A stretch of 64,000 nt of DNA, from NCBI GenBank assembly GCA_933207985.1, contig OW240913.1:267509487-267573486 (forward strand). Reading direction: 5' to 3'. Positions 9,213 to 20,652 of this stretch are shown in pieces. This DNA is from Pelobates cultripes (taxonomy: Eukaryota; Chordata; Amphibia; Anura; Pelobatidae). The notes beneath the pieces were generated by a model, which was not told the origin of the DNA, made no database searches, and saw nothing but the letters and a program-made list of their open reading frames with translations. The translations under genes and the position numbers were made by a program. The first letter of the stretch is position 1. The number at the start of each line of letters is the position of its first letter.

Positions 9213-11300
9213 CATGTGATTGAAAATTAAACCAATTTTGTCATTGCAGGCTGTGAGTTACAGAGAGGGGAGGTATGGCTAGGGCTGCATAAACAGAAAC
9301 AAAAGAAACTTCAGAGTATGAATAAGGGTTAACTTAGTCTTAGAAACCAACAAAGTTAATACAGCCTGAGGGAAAAGGTAATTTGTAAAAAAAAAAAAGA
9401 AAGAAAGAAAATAGCAGGTCCGTGGCAGATATTAAATAATGATTGATAGGTTAAATGGGAACTTTTCTGGAATTTACACCATCTTCTGTAACATGCGTTA
9501 AAGGAACAATCCCACCCCCATACCAACTTAAGCTAATTTAAGTTGCTATAGTGGCAGGAGCATCCAGATTGTTCTGTGTATTTATTTACATGTATTTGTA
9601 TTCCTGTGCATATGCACTGTGCAAAGGGGACTCAGAATGCATTTATAAATAGGTAGGTACAGATTTGTCAATGCAAAGAACGAGATCTGTTTGGTTGCCT
9701 GGGGGTTGTGCAGCCCCACCATGCGATACATGATTTATAAAAGATACTATGCTCTGTACAACTAATGTTAACAGATCTTCAGTCAATTACTCCTCTTTAC
9801 TCAAGGACTTTTGTCCCCGACCCATCAATATTCTGCATTAGTTTACGGGTTTACAGAGTGGGATCGAGGTTGCACTGTCTGCGGGGGGCGCGATGACGAC
9901 AAGGTGCTCGAATTAACATCGTCATGGCGGTGGCGGGAGTCCTGGCCAGCACAGGCAGGATTGGAAGAAGTTGAGGAGGCTCGGGGATTCGCAGCCTGCT
10001 GGGAGTTGATGGCAAAGGCAGGCTGCTCTGGGCTCATGGTTTGATGGGATAGACCTGTCTGTTGGTGAATCACCCCCAACAGCTGACAGTATGGACTTGC
10101 TGGCATGTATAATCAATAAAGCTGTGGCCGTTGCCCTTACCCAACTTAACGAGGTCTCTTGCGTGTTATTGGGGGCAACGGATTGGGGGACATTCCACCT
10201 AGTCAGCAGTCAAGAGCCTATCTTACCAATAGAGAGTGGTGCCAATCACACTTGAGCTAAATATTGCACAGCACAGAAGTTATAGAATAATAACCAACAT
10301 ATTTCAATGATGTTCCAGGGAAACTTTGAAGCAGGACCAATATCTAATTAAAATTAAAATATATAATGATGTTTTTGTGGTTTCCTTTTTTGTTCTTGTT
10401 TTTTTTATTCTTTATTTTTGTAGGGCATAGAGAGACATAAAAACATTTACTGATATGCAACAGAGACATTGCACATATGAGACAGGACATGTCAAGACAC
10501 TTGCACTTTTTTTTTAATTGAGAGTTTAACAACACAAGATATTTGCAGTGCAGTAGTACAGGCATAGGGTGGCAATGACATACGATGTAAAAACAGAACG
10601 AGAGAAAAACAGGTGTATAGCTAAAGTTTCAAACGTCAGGATAAACGGCACAATTTAAAAAAAAATGTTTTACTATTCTTTATTTTTGGTTGTGCATGTA
10701 AATACTTTCCAACAATTTATGCCACAGCAGCGTCAAAAGAAGTTTCTTAGCAGGCCATTGTGGTATGAGTGTCAGCACAAATTTGGTATATAACAGGTTA
10801 AACTGATATGTCTACTTCTGCTTTAGTAGTGAGTGGACAGTTTCATAGAGATCAAGCAACATGTGGGTATAATTCAAGTTTGCATAGGAAAATAACAAAA
10901 TGCCAAAATAACAAGTAAAATGCTAGAGTAAGTTGCTGAGTAATTAGTTTAAGTGGTTAAGTGTAGTAACGGTGTGTTGTTTGTCTAAGCTTGTATTATA
11001 TGGTAGGTAGTGTCTGGTAAACGCAATACAGATATACAGCATAGGCATAGGAGAGGAATTGTGCTTTTTACATAGTACAGGCTAGTACATAGTACAGGCT
11101 ATTTAATTCCCTAAATAAGTAACAATGCTAATAAACATTGCCTTGATTAATAGTGCCACACTGCGTGATCTACCGTTGTGCCTATAAAAGAGAAAATAAA
11201 AGGCCAATAATAAGAGAAAAAAAAAGTACAGGTTCTTTCAACATAACATGGCCAGAGATAGGTGTGTACGTTGGTGGAGTCTCTATGGGTCAATCTGTAG
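9213..11300. other. Unassigned repeat-derived DNA
   Basis: No gene seen. The block 9845-10200 has higher GC, an AATAAA at about 10114, and could be an old LTR-like or SINE-like insertion; this is weak. The T-rich strand at 10380-10430 followed by a CATTGCAC-type segment resembles the 3' untranslated tail of the minus-strand L1 at 30111, so 10380-11130 may be an L1 3' tail on the minus strand. Short open frames here have no domain I recognise. Confidence 0.35.
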
Positions 11301-11309
11301 CTATCTCAG

Positions 11310-12440
11310 CAGTCTGGCCGTGGCTTTTGGAGCCCTGGAGGAACTACAAGATGCTTTGAAATCCTCTAAAACTGGAAGGGCCTCTGGATCTAACAGCCTT
11401 ACCCTTAAATATTATAAGGCATTTGGGAATATCCTACTTCCCCAATTCATTGCTTCTTTTAATTCCCTACTACAGGGCAGTAACTCCTATGCAGCTCATA
11501 TTGCCATGTTACCCTAGGAAGGCAATGACCCAGAAGTGTGCTCTAGTTACTTCCCCATCTTTTTCTATAATAGCAATATCAAGATAATGTGAAAAACGTA
11601 GCAACACGCATGATGGCTGTAGGGCTGTCCTTAGTCGCCTGGATCAGTGTGGTTTTGTAAAGAGATTAAGGACAATACAATTTGGCTCTTGAACTTAGCT
11701 CACCAAGCCAGGCAGATGGGACACCTATTGCTCCTCCTCTCTTCAAACACAGGGAATGCTTTCAACAGGATGGATTGGATGTTTATACACTTAACCTTAC
11801 AAAAATAGAATTAGGCGATGGCTTCTGCAGATGGGTTCTAGCCCTCTATACCATTCCTATTGCAAGGGTCTAAGTGAATGGTGCACACACAGATCCCATA
11901 TACCTCAAAAATGATGCATGCCAGGGCTGCCCTCTGACCCTCTTTTTTATTCTCACTCTAAAGCTGTTCCTTACAGCAGTTCCAATTCCCTTACTGATGG
12001 TGCAAAACTCACATTAAATGTATTGGGACATTAATCCTCCCAGATCCTACAAAGCTATACCACTATAACTTCCGTCCAATTCTGGACAAGTTTTTTTACA
12101 TATGGATTTGTCGAATGACATACGCACATATCCATTTATTGGTGCCACCTTGAAAGTTTAGCACTATGCCTGCTACCATCAGTCTCTATTAACTTACCCG
12201 GCCCCGTGTACCCTCTGACTTGTAATCTGCCCTTCCCTGAAGATCTATCAGTCTCTTGGACAAAAGTAATGACATTCTCCTGCACTCAGCTCTAGGGATT
12301 CCTAGACTCCACTGCCAGACCTCTTCCAGGGTCTGCAACCAAATTACCTGAAAATCCTATCGTAGCACCAGTTGCAGCACTTGTATTGGTCACTTTTTCT
12401 GCGCTTAAAAAATTTGCACAGGCAGTTAATGACATCTAAG
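11310..12440 (+). pseudogene. L1-type RT fragment, heavily decayed
   Basis: Translated pieces match L1 ORF2 in order: LKSSKTGRASGSNSLTLKYY (the conserved KAPGPDG-type block) with ILLPQFIASFNSLLQG at 11310-11500, and NDACQGCPLTL (the RQGCPLSP block) at about 11907-11945. Frames change and stops intervene between them. No endonuclease or YADD box was found, and ends are unclear. It is an old, internally rearranged copy. Confidence 0.6.
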
Positions 12441-12997
12441 CATCTCTTCTACATGATACTTATTTGCTTACTTTTAGGTTTATGTTCTACTGGGAGGATG
12501 CCCTGCAGTTCTCTTTTACAGAAAAAAAGGATTTGAACCAGGGAGCTCAAATCACTGTGCTGTGAAGTAGAAATGAATTTAAAGGTCAAAGGAAAAAAAA
12601 TGAAAGTGTGGTAAAGAAAACAATCCCCACTTACCCCTCTAGGACTCAGGACACCAGGCAAGGAACTCCAAATTCTCATGAAGTAATGCAAAGAAAAATC
12701 GAAAAAATAATGCCAGGAAAAGCAAGCGCTCTGAATCCAAAAGGTAAGGTTTATTCCACAGGGCACATAAACAAACAGGGTAAAAACAAATGCCCGGGGG
12801 CATGGCTTGGCAGCCGGAGAAAATGGCAGCATAAACTTTACCTCCTCCAGGGTCCCGACACATAAGCGCGAAATTGCCCCCTGTCTTGCCGAAATGGAGA
12901 GATCAAACACAGCCCCACAAGCTGGTAAAACCCCAGACCCTAAGAAAGGACCCCTCACCTCGTCCTTAAGCCAGTTCCTGGTGACTCACGCGGATCA

Positions 12998-13336
12998 ATG
13001 GCATCGGAGGACTTGGCGCCCTCATCTCCGGCATCCGACCTGTACACAGGGGGCACAGATAGACCACCATGGCTGGATCTTTTAAAGGCCTTACCTACCA
13101 AAGAGGATCTCCAATCCCCCACCTCGGAGCTGGGAGCAACGATCAGGCAGGACATCCAGGTGCTGAGAGATGACGTTCAAGGCCTGATTGAACGAGTGAG
13201 TCATGTGGAAGCAGCCTGCAACACTCTGAGGGCGGCCCAGAACATATTATTTTTTTTGAGTAATAATATTGACCGAGGCTGGGAAACAACCAGGTTGTAT
13301 ATGCAGTTGCTGTATCCAATGTTGCCTAATGTCTGA
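12998..13336 (+). pseudogene. L1 ORF1 N-terminal fragment
   Basis: A 112-codon frame whose residues 40-85 (EDLQSPTSELGATIRQDIQV onwards) have heptad-like spacing, as in the coiled coil of vertebrate L1 ORF1. The expected RRM-like and C-terminal domains are missing, and the frame runs into unrelated sequence near 13240. Compare the better preserved ORF1 at 36829-37284 on the other strand. Confidence 0.5.
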
Positions 13337-13874
13337 CTTCATAGATGTAACAGCTTGGACAAAACAGCCTTCCTTGCCCTAGAAAGGAATGGTGGGATTT
13401 TGCATGTTTGAGGTGGGAGGGTGGGGGTGTGGGTGGGGGTTTCGAAACGCTTTGGAAGGCAAGGCTTAAAGGGATATGGTAAAAATGATATATCCTCACA
13501 TTTTCTCTATGGGTTTCTTTTTTATCGGTTGTTTTTGTTTTAGTTGTATATTACCTGCATGCACAACTATGTAATTCGCTAGCCTCAGGGTTAAAGGGTT
13601 TACCCTACTGACTAGAGAAACCCAACAGGGGAACACCTACCTACGGTACTCCTACTACGGTATATGCTTCCCCAGAACCAATAGCAGTGGGAGGAAAATC
13701 CTAGATGCTACACCATAGTTCACTATAGGGGAAATAGGCTTACAAGTCTGTAAACCTCAAACTACCTGGAGAAGCAGGCTCCTCCCTCTCTCCCGTAGAT
13801 ACCGAGACGAGGGAGAGAGGGGCTGGGCAGGGTGATGGTCGGCGGAGCAATGGGGACAAAGGGATGGGGATTAA

Positions 13875-14393
13875 CTATTTTCGCCACACATAGTGTTGTG
13901 TGTTTCTTCCAAACAACTCAACTTTGGTTTCATCTGTCCACAGAATATTTTGCCAGTACTGCTGTGGAACATACAGGTGCTCTTGTACTAACTGTAAACG
14001 TGCAGCAATGTTTTGTTTGGACAGCAGTGGCTTCCTCTGTGGTATCCTCCCATGAAATCCGTTCTTGTTTAGTGTTTTACGTATTGTAGATTCGCTAACA
14101 GGGATGTTAGCATTTGACAGTGACTTTTGTAAGTCTTTAGCTGACACTCTAGGATTCTTCTTCACCTCATTGAGCAGTCTGCGCTGTGCTCTTGCAGTCA
14201 TCTTTACAGGACGGCCACTCCTAGGGAGAGTAGCAGCAGTGCTGAACTTTCTCCATTTATAGACAATTTGTCTTACTGTGGACTGATGAACAGCAAGGCT
14301 TTTGGAGATACTTTTATAACCCTTTCCAGCTTTATGCAAGTCAACAATTCTTAATCGTAGGTCTTCTGAGAGCTCTTTTGTGCGAGGCATCAT
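13875..14393 (-). pseudogene. Tc1 transposase, N-terminal half only
   Basis: 172 codons, nearly identical to residues 1-172 of the intact protein at 39883-40908. Present are the two helix-turn-helix regions of the paired-like DNA-binding domain, the GRPVK linker and the first catalytic Asp ([11 protein letters not shown]). Truncation removes the second Asp and the Glu, so no catalysis is possible. A truncated product could still bind the terminal repeats, but nothing shows that it is made. Confidence 0.85.
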
Positions 14394-14771
14394 TCACATC
14401 AGGCAATGCTTCTTGTGAAAAGCAAACCCAGAACTGGTGTGTGTTTTTTTAAAGGGCAGGGCAGCTGTAACCAACACCTCCAATCTCATCTCATTGATTG
14501 GACTCCAGTTGGCTGACATCTCACTCCAATTAGCTCTTGGAGATGTAATTAGTCTAGGGGTTCACATACTTTTTCCACCTGCACTGTGAATGTTTACATG
14601 GTTTGTTCAATAAAAACATGGCAACATTTCATTCTTTGTGTGTTATTAGTTTAAGCAGACTGTGATTGTCTATTGTTGTGACTTAGATGATGATCAAATC
14701 ACATTTTATAACCAATTTGTAGCAGAAATCCATATCATTCCAATGGGTTCACATACTTTTTCTTGCAACTG
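13878..14771 (-). mobile_element. Tc1 (DD34E) element, 3' truncated
   Basis: Minus-strand copy of the Tc1 family seen complete at 39499-41124. Its outer end CAGTTGCAAGAAAAAGTATG (complement of 14752-14771) is followed by TA at 14772-14773. The element breaks off at 13878 immediately after the codon for Lys in the YVWRK motif, so the left terminal repeat and the last half of the transposase are lost. Confidence 0.85.
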
Positions 14772-14828
14772 TATAAGTTTTATGTTGAAAAAATAAAAAA
14801 GAAATTTACAAAAAAAAAACAAATGCCC

Positions 14829-15280
14829 CAAAAATATTCCTCACATGTTTTTCAGGCTACCTGGTCCTTAATTTACAGATACAAGCTTCACTCTTAAATA
14901 TCCCATATGGTGAGTTTAAAAACTCTTTGTCCCTCCATAATCTTAAAGGAAAAAAGAGAGATAAGAAGAGAAAAAAAAGGAAAAAAGAGCATACTAAGAA
15001 GAGGGGGAGAGGAAGAGGAGGAGAAAGAGAGGGAGCTAACACCAACACACAATATAAACAATAAATACATAGTGTAGGGACAAAAGGGAAGGGAAAATAA
15101 AATAGCATAATAAAATATAGATTAGAAAAAAACTGGAACAAGCAAGTAACTAAAGTAACCAGAATGCATTTCTAGATATAAAAATGGAATATGCATAAGA
15201 AGATCCTAGTAATGGGAGGGAAGTCAGGAGGACATACAAAGTCAGCTGAATCAGATTATGAATATCACATTCACAATTTA
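14829..15280. other. Unassigned A/G-rich DNA
   Basis: No gene seen. The stretch 14945-15045 is a purine run (GAAAAAAGAGAG-type), which explains the open frame opposite it. Nothing else was recognised. Confidence 0.4.
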
Positions 15281-15282
15281 TA

Positions 15283-16110
15283 TCAAATGGGCGTCTGGTA
15301 TGGAGTCAGAGTATCCAAAAGGCCCCCCCTTTTATTTAGGATATACTTTATGTCTCCTCCTCTTTCAGGTGAGGAGCATCTTTGGATACCCTGAAAGGAA
15401 AAATAAGAAACATCTCCCCCATTACGTATCTCAGAATTATGTCTAACTGGAGAATTTACATTCATTTTGCTGATATCCAAAATATGTTCCATAATCCGTT
15501 CACGTTAGGGCTGACAAACATATTGAATTTTAAATTTGAGGCATGTGATAAGATATATCACATGCCTCGTCCTGCAATTGATAAGGTGGGAGATCTCACA
15601 AACCTTGTTGTCAATTAAGGAACAAAACATAGAACCTTTGGTAACAAGATTACAACATTTGCATTTACCTCCATATTTGAACATCTATTTTTGCAATGTA
15701 GCCATGTATCCCTTGAGGCTTTATGTTTGTCATTAAATTTCAAGTGACTGGGAGAGATAAGAGAACCCAAAGCTGGAGCTCTGTGTGAGCTACAATTGAT
15801 GGTATTAGGAATATCTTTGTAAAATCCATCAATCCTAAGAATGGGGAGGTGTTTATGTAAAATTTTCACAACTTCTGCATACTCAGCATTAAATTGAGAG
15901 CAGGACTAAACAACCCTGTCATTCCAATCCCCCTTTGTTCAAGAAGACTCATTAGATTCCAATAATAGAGATTATCCTGGGCATCTTTTGACTACACTAT
16001 AGCCCCTAATATAATATCCTGTCTGTAGCTTCTATACAAGAGACGCTTCTTAAGTTTACTGGCATGAAGCTCAAAGATATCATCATCTGAGCAATTACAT
16101 CTAATGCAAA
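15283..16110 (-). pseudogene. Penelope-like element 3' part with GIY-YIG endonuclease region
   Basis: On the minus strand, broken frames give the order expected at the end of a Penelope-like polyprotein. About 16110-15870 has RT C-terminal words (KLKKRLLYRSYRQDIILGAI). About 15870-15640 has the linker (KHLPILRIDGFYKDIPNTIN, SHRAPALGSL, WLHCKNRC). About 15640-15283 has the endonuclease-like segment HVIYLITCLKFKIQYVCQP, then RIMEHILDISK, then a GI and a RGGD block. The Y...YV pair matches the GIY-YIG pattern of these elements. At least two frame changes occur and the YVGQT-type Gly is replaced by Cys. The RT palm was not found, so this is a 5'-truncated copy, the usual state of Penelope-like elements. 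Confidence 0.65.
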
Positions 16111-16119
16111 TTAATTTAA

Positions 16120-16460
16120 GGAAACAAAGCCAAGATCAATACCAGAATACAAGACAATAACTCAAGGAACGCGCTAAAGGGTACTGTGTACAGAAACCAC
16201 AATAGGGCACAGAATCTAGGGCCAGGTAAGTTTAAATAAGCCTTTTTAAAATTTGATTGGTCCATATCATGTCACACCCCAAAACGTGCGTAAATGGCGT
16301 TGTCAGAATGACGTGGGCCAATTGGAGCCGAACGCATGGTTATTCTCCAATTTCCCCTTTAAGAACGAGCGTGCAATGCGAACAGCTCTCTTAATACTGT
16401 ACGGGCCACACGCCCACTCAGACTGTTCATCACACGCGACCCACCAAGAGTGTCCGAGCT
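16120..16460. other. Unassigned
   Basis: Nothing recognised beyond short unremarkable open frames. Confidence 0.4.
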
Positions 16461-16760
16461 GCCAGGGCCGGCTTAACATAGGGGCTGATGGAGCTGCAGC
16501 TCCAGGCCCAGGCCCAGGCCCATGGAATAGGCCCATTGATTTAAAAAAAAAAAAAAAATTTTTTTTTTTACATTTTTTTTTTCACACACTACTCTTAGGG
16601 ATTCCATCTGGCTTTTATTTTATTGGCACAGCCAGTATTTGAGGCTGCCTGGCTGGTGCCAATATTGCAGTGATACTGGCAATATAAATGCTGGTATTTT
16701 TATCAGTATAAATGGAGATTACTCTGCAATACCAGCACTGGCCAGTAGGGGTCTCTGTAT
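16461..16760 (+). repeat. hAT-like left end (CAGGGCCGGCTTAA)
   Basis: CAGGGCCGGCTTAACATAGG at about 16463 resembles other CAGGGCCGG starts in the window (49032, 47554). The CAGGCCCAGGCCCA repeats that follow are typical of such nonautonomous elements. The opposite end was not identified, so extent is uncertain. Confidence 0.45.
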
Positions 16761-16919
16761 GTGGAGACAGGCAGGGATAGGAAGTTCCAGCATATCCCTC
16801 CCTGCCTCTCTCTACTCACTGATCTGCAGGGGTGCACCTACAGAGAGTCCAGACAGCAACTCCCACCCTGCAGAGACAGCCTACAGCTCAGGGAAGTAAG
16901 GGATGGGGGAAAGGCTGCA

Positions 16920-17585
16920 AGGAGACATACACTGAGACACTAAGGGGTACTGGGAGACATCATTATGGCACAGACATGGGGTCACGGTGTCCCCATGTCT
17001 CCCAGTGTCCCCATGTCTCCCAGCCAGTGTCCCTGGTGTCTCAGTGCCCCCTAGTCTCCCAGTGCCCCTAGTCTCCCAGTGCCCCCAGTCTGCCAGTGTC
17101 TCACTGTCCCCATGTCTCCTAGTGCCTCCATATCTCTCAGTGCCTCAAGTGTCACAATGTCCCCAAGCTAGTGTCCCTAGTGTCTGCGGCCCTGGTGTCT
17201 CAGTGTCCCCATGTTTCCCAGTGCCCCCATGTCTCAATGTCCCCATGTCCCCCAGCCAGTGTCTCTAGTATCTTTGTCCCTGGTGTCTGTGTCCCCATGT
17301 CTTCGAGTGTCCCCTATTTTCCCATTGTCCCCATGTGTCGCAGCCAGAGTCCCCTAGTCGCCCAGTGTCACTGGTGTCTCCGTGTCCCTAGGTCTCCCCG
17401 TGTCCCCAGGTCTCCCCGTCTTCCTAGTGGCCTAGTGACATGGGGACACAGGGAGACATGGGGCATACATAGGATCACTGGGAGACCTGGGGACACAACA
17501 CTAGGGGACACTGGGAGACATGGAGCACTGAGACCTGGAGTAATCGACACATGAGGGCACTGGGAGACATGGGGGCACTGGGAGG
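16920..17585. repeat. Minisatellite of CCCAGTGTCCCCATGTCT-type units, with orientation switch
   Basis: From about 16984 to 17430 the top strand carries imperfect units built on TGTCCCCATGTCTCCCAG. From about 17440 to 17585 the units are the reverse complement (CTGGGAGACATGGGGACAC). A few reverse-complement units also occur at 16920-16985. Open frames across it reflect the repeat only. Confidence 0.85.
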
Positions 17586-17659
17586 AATCCATCTATACAG
17601 CAGATTTAAACTAAGTAGTTTTTTTGGTGATTTTACAGCATTTTCTCTTATGTCACTCC

Positions 17660-18488
17660 TCACCCACACATATTTAATTATAGAAACATAGAAACATAGA
17701 ATGTGACGGCAGATAAGAACCATTCGGCCCATCTAGTCTGCCCAATTTTCTAAATACTTTCATTAGTCCCTAGTCTTATCTTATAGTTAGGATAGCCTTA
17801 TGCCTATCCCACGCATGCTTAAACTCCTTTACTGTGTTAACCTCTACCACTTCAGCTGGAAGGCTATTCCATGCATCCACTACCCTCTCAGTAAAGTAAT
17901 ACTTCCTGATATTATTTTTAAACCTTTGTCCCTCTAATTTAAGACTATGTCCTCTTGTTGTGGTAGTTTTTCTTCTTTTAAATATAGTCTCCTCCTTTAC
18001 TGTGTTGATTCCTTTATATATTTAAATGTTTCTATCATATCCCCCCTGTCTCGTCTTTCCTCCAAGCTATACATGTTAAGATCCTTTAACCTTTCCTGGT
18101 AAGTTTTATCCCGCAATCCATGAACCAGTTTAGTAGCCCTTCTCTGAACCCTCTCTAAGGTATCAATATCCTTCTGAAGATACGGTCTCCAGTACTGTGT
18201 ACAATACTCCAAGTGAGGTCTCACCAGTGTTCTGTATAATGGCATGAGCACTTCCCTCTTTCTACTGCTAATACCTCTCCCTATACAACCAAGCATTCTG
18301 CTAGCATTTCCTGCTGCTCTATTACATTGTCTGCCTACCTTTAAGTCATCAGAAATAATCACCCCTAAATCCCTTTCCTCATATGTTGAGGTTAGAACTC
18401 TATCAAATATTCTGTACTCTGCCCTTGGGTTTTTACGTCCAAGATGCATTATCTTGCACTTATCCACATTAAATGTCAGTTGCCACAA
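17660..18488 (-). pseudogene. CR1/L2/Rex-type LINE, 3' end of RT plus 3' UTR
   Basis: The frame 18488-17997 encodes the end of a non-LTR reverse transcriptase: FNVDKCKIMHLGRKNP, ERDLGVIISDDLK, RPHLEYCTQYWRP and a basic C-terminus (RVQRRATKLVHGL). These are the usual final blocks of CR1/L2/Rex polyproteins. The RT palm with YADD is absent (5' truncation). The 3' UTR continues to about 17660 and includes the segment complementary to AGAACCATTCGGCCCATCTA, a very common word at the end of frog LINEs. Initial Met is not a true start. Confidence 0.8.
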
Positions 18489-18631
18489 TTATGCAAATTA
18501 GTAAGGCCGGTATGTTTTTCCAAGAAAGGTGGCAACCCTAACTACTTTTCACATACTCTTACTTAAGCATGGAAACTTAAGAGGGATGTATGGGAACAAA
18601 ACTTGTGTGGACTGGCTGACAATGAATATAG

Positions 18632-19232
18632 TTAAAGGGACACTATAGTCACCAGAACAACTACAGCTTATTGAATTTGTTCTGGTGAGTAGAATCATTA
18701 CCATCAGGCTTTTTGCTGTAAGCACGGTCTTTTCAGAGAAAATGCTGTGTTTACATTACATCCTAGTGATAACTTCACTGGCCACTCATAAGATGACTGT
18801 TAGAGATCCTTCCTGGGTCATGGCTGCCTAAAATGCATCCAAACATTCAGTGTCTCCTCCCTCTGCATGCAGACACTGAACTTTCCTCATAGAGATTCAT
18901 TAATTAAATTTATCTATATAAGGAGATGCTGATTGGCCAGGGCTGTGTTTGATTCATGCTGGCACTGACCCTGATCTGCCTCTTTGTCAGTCTCAGCCAA
19001 TCCTATAGGGAAGCACTGTGATTGGATCAGGCCACCACTTCTAATGATGTCAGCAGACTGCTTGTTTTTATGAGTCTAACAGCATGCAGCGTTACAACTT
19101 CAGGCTTGCATATAGTAGGATTTTGCTATATTTATGGAGGCATGAGGGGCCCAGGGGGGGCTAGATGGTGGTGTTAACACTATAGGGTCATGAATTCATG
19201 TTTGTGTTCCTGACCCTATAGTGATCCTTTAA
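18632..19232 (+). mobile_element. TTAA-flanked MITE, complete
   Basis: Begins TTAAAGGGACACTATAGTCA and ends CCCTATAGTGATCCTTTAA, with TTAA at 18632-18635 and 19229-19232. Related to but distinct from the 8726 copy: the ends agree and the middle differs. No coding capacity. Confidence 0.75.
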
Positions 19233-20594
19233 GATAATGCTGACTTTGATCTCTCTAACACTGTGGCATGTTCCCTTTCTTTTACACTCACTACATACAG
19301 CTTTTCTCTGTCCCAGACAATATACCAGGAGCGTCTGCCTGCTAGTAAGAAGATAAGGAGACAAGTGGACCAGCGAGTGCTAGGGGACAGTCCTTAGAAA
19401 GCATTGAGTGAGCGCGTCATTAGATGCATTTATGCCAAGCTCAGGGTGCTGTCTGCATAGTATGCCCTTAGTTGGCCAGCTGCATGATTGGCAGGCAGCC
19501 TGACATGCATTCATGCCAGGCTGGCCTTCTAATTCTTTGAGCAGACATGTCCTCTTTTGGGCATGTTCGGCCCTTTTGGCAGGTTACGTGATTTGTGTCA
19601 GTGGCACACCCTTTTACCATGCCCATTGACTTCCAGCTTGACTGGACACTGCTGTTAGGGGTTATGGATTTACTTGAAAGATGAAAACATAAATTAGAGA
19701 GAGATTAGCCTAGGGTATGTGTTTTCCTATAGCTGCTGTTTTCTTTCTCTCCAGCACCATCTCCATCAGATACATGATGCTTGAGAGTGTTACTGTTTTC
19801 GGTCGATATGATTCTGTAATTAGGCCTGTCATAATTGTCAGCACCAGGCCCACTGGGCTCTTAATCTGGCCCTGCGAGCTGCACCTGGCTGGCCTGGAGG
19901 ACCCCTGCCAGCACAAGGGCCAGTAAAGTACTGTTACACTGTACCTTTTGTCTCTTTTTTTCTGGAACTTTTTGAGGTGGGGTGTTTGTGTAGTGTGACA
20001 GTGTGTTTGTATGAGGGTGTATATTGTGTCACATGCCCCCTCCAACCCAACCCTCCTGCTTCCATACAATTTGTGTGCGGAAGGGTAGCTTCCAAAGGGT
20101 TCAGTGGAAACTGGCTATAGGCTTAGGCTGATCGGAGTTTGGATCTGATGAGAGTTTGCTCCATATTCTCTCCTGTTCTCTTTCTGTCTTTTTTTCTCCC
20201 TTCCCACATGATGCACTGTGAGATGAGGTGACCTGAACTCACTTCTTTCCAGCAGCCGAATTTGACTGGGCACTCTTAAAGGGCCCCTGATCAGAGATAC
20301 CCAATGGATGTCCCTAACTTTGAGGGACATCTGATGGGCAACCCAGCTTGCAGCCCAACAGTGCCCTCCCCATAGCTGGTATTACATTATTCTCACTTTT
20401 CCTTCCCTATTACTAACAGCCTCTAGTAGCCAATGCATCACAATCCCTCCCCATTGCCTCCACTAGCTTATTCTCCACTCCTGTCTCTCCCCATAGCAAG
20501 TATTAGCTGATTTCTCACCATCCCCATAACCAATAGTAGGCCATGCTCCCCCATTATAGTACTACCTTTGATGCGGTGTAGTGTTGCAAAGTGT
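19233..20594. other. Unassigned
   Basis: No gene or element recognised. Several open frames of 60-120 codons on both strands lack domains and have no supporting context. Confidence 0.4.
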
Positions 20595-20652
20595 TTAAAG
20601 AGACACTATAAGCAACAAAAACATTAGCTTAATGGAGTGATTTTGGTGTATA

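Larger units (their letters stand above)
12796..14818 (+). mobile_element. Short L1 with target-site duplication, carrying a Tc1 fragment
   Basis: The direct repeat ACAAATGCCC occurs at 12786-12795 and 14819-14828. The insert begins with a GC-rich L1 leader (GGGGGCATGGCTTGGCAG), continues into an ORF1-like coiled coil (about 12998-13240, with IRQDIQVLRDDVQGLIERVS), and ends in an A-rich tail (14776-14818). RT and endonuclease are absent: only about 1.1 kb is L1 once the Tc1 piece (13878-14771) is removed. Either an internal deletion or a nonautonomous L1 derivative explains this. Insertion by target-primed reverse transcription is inferred from the tail and the duplication. Confidence 0.7.

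Noticed and set aside
16920..17585. CRISPR-like array
   Set aside because: Units are contiguous and imperfect with no unique spacers, in a vertebrate setting; it is a minisatellite.
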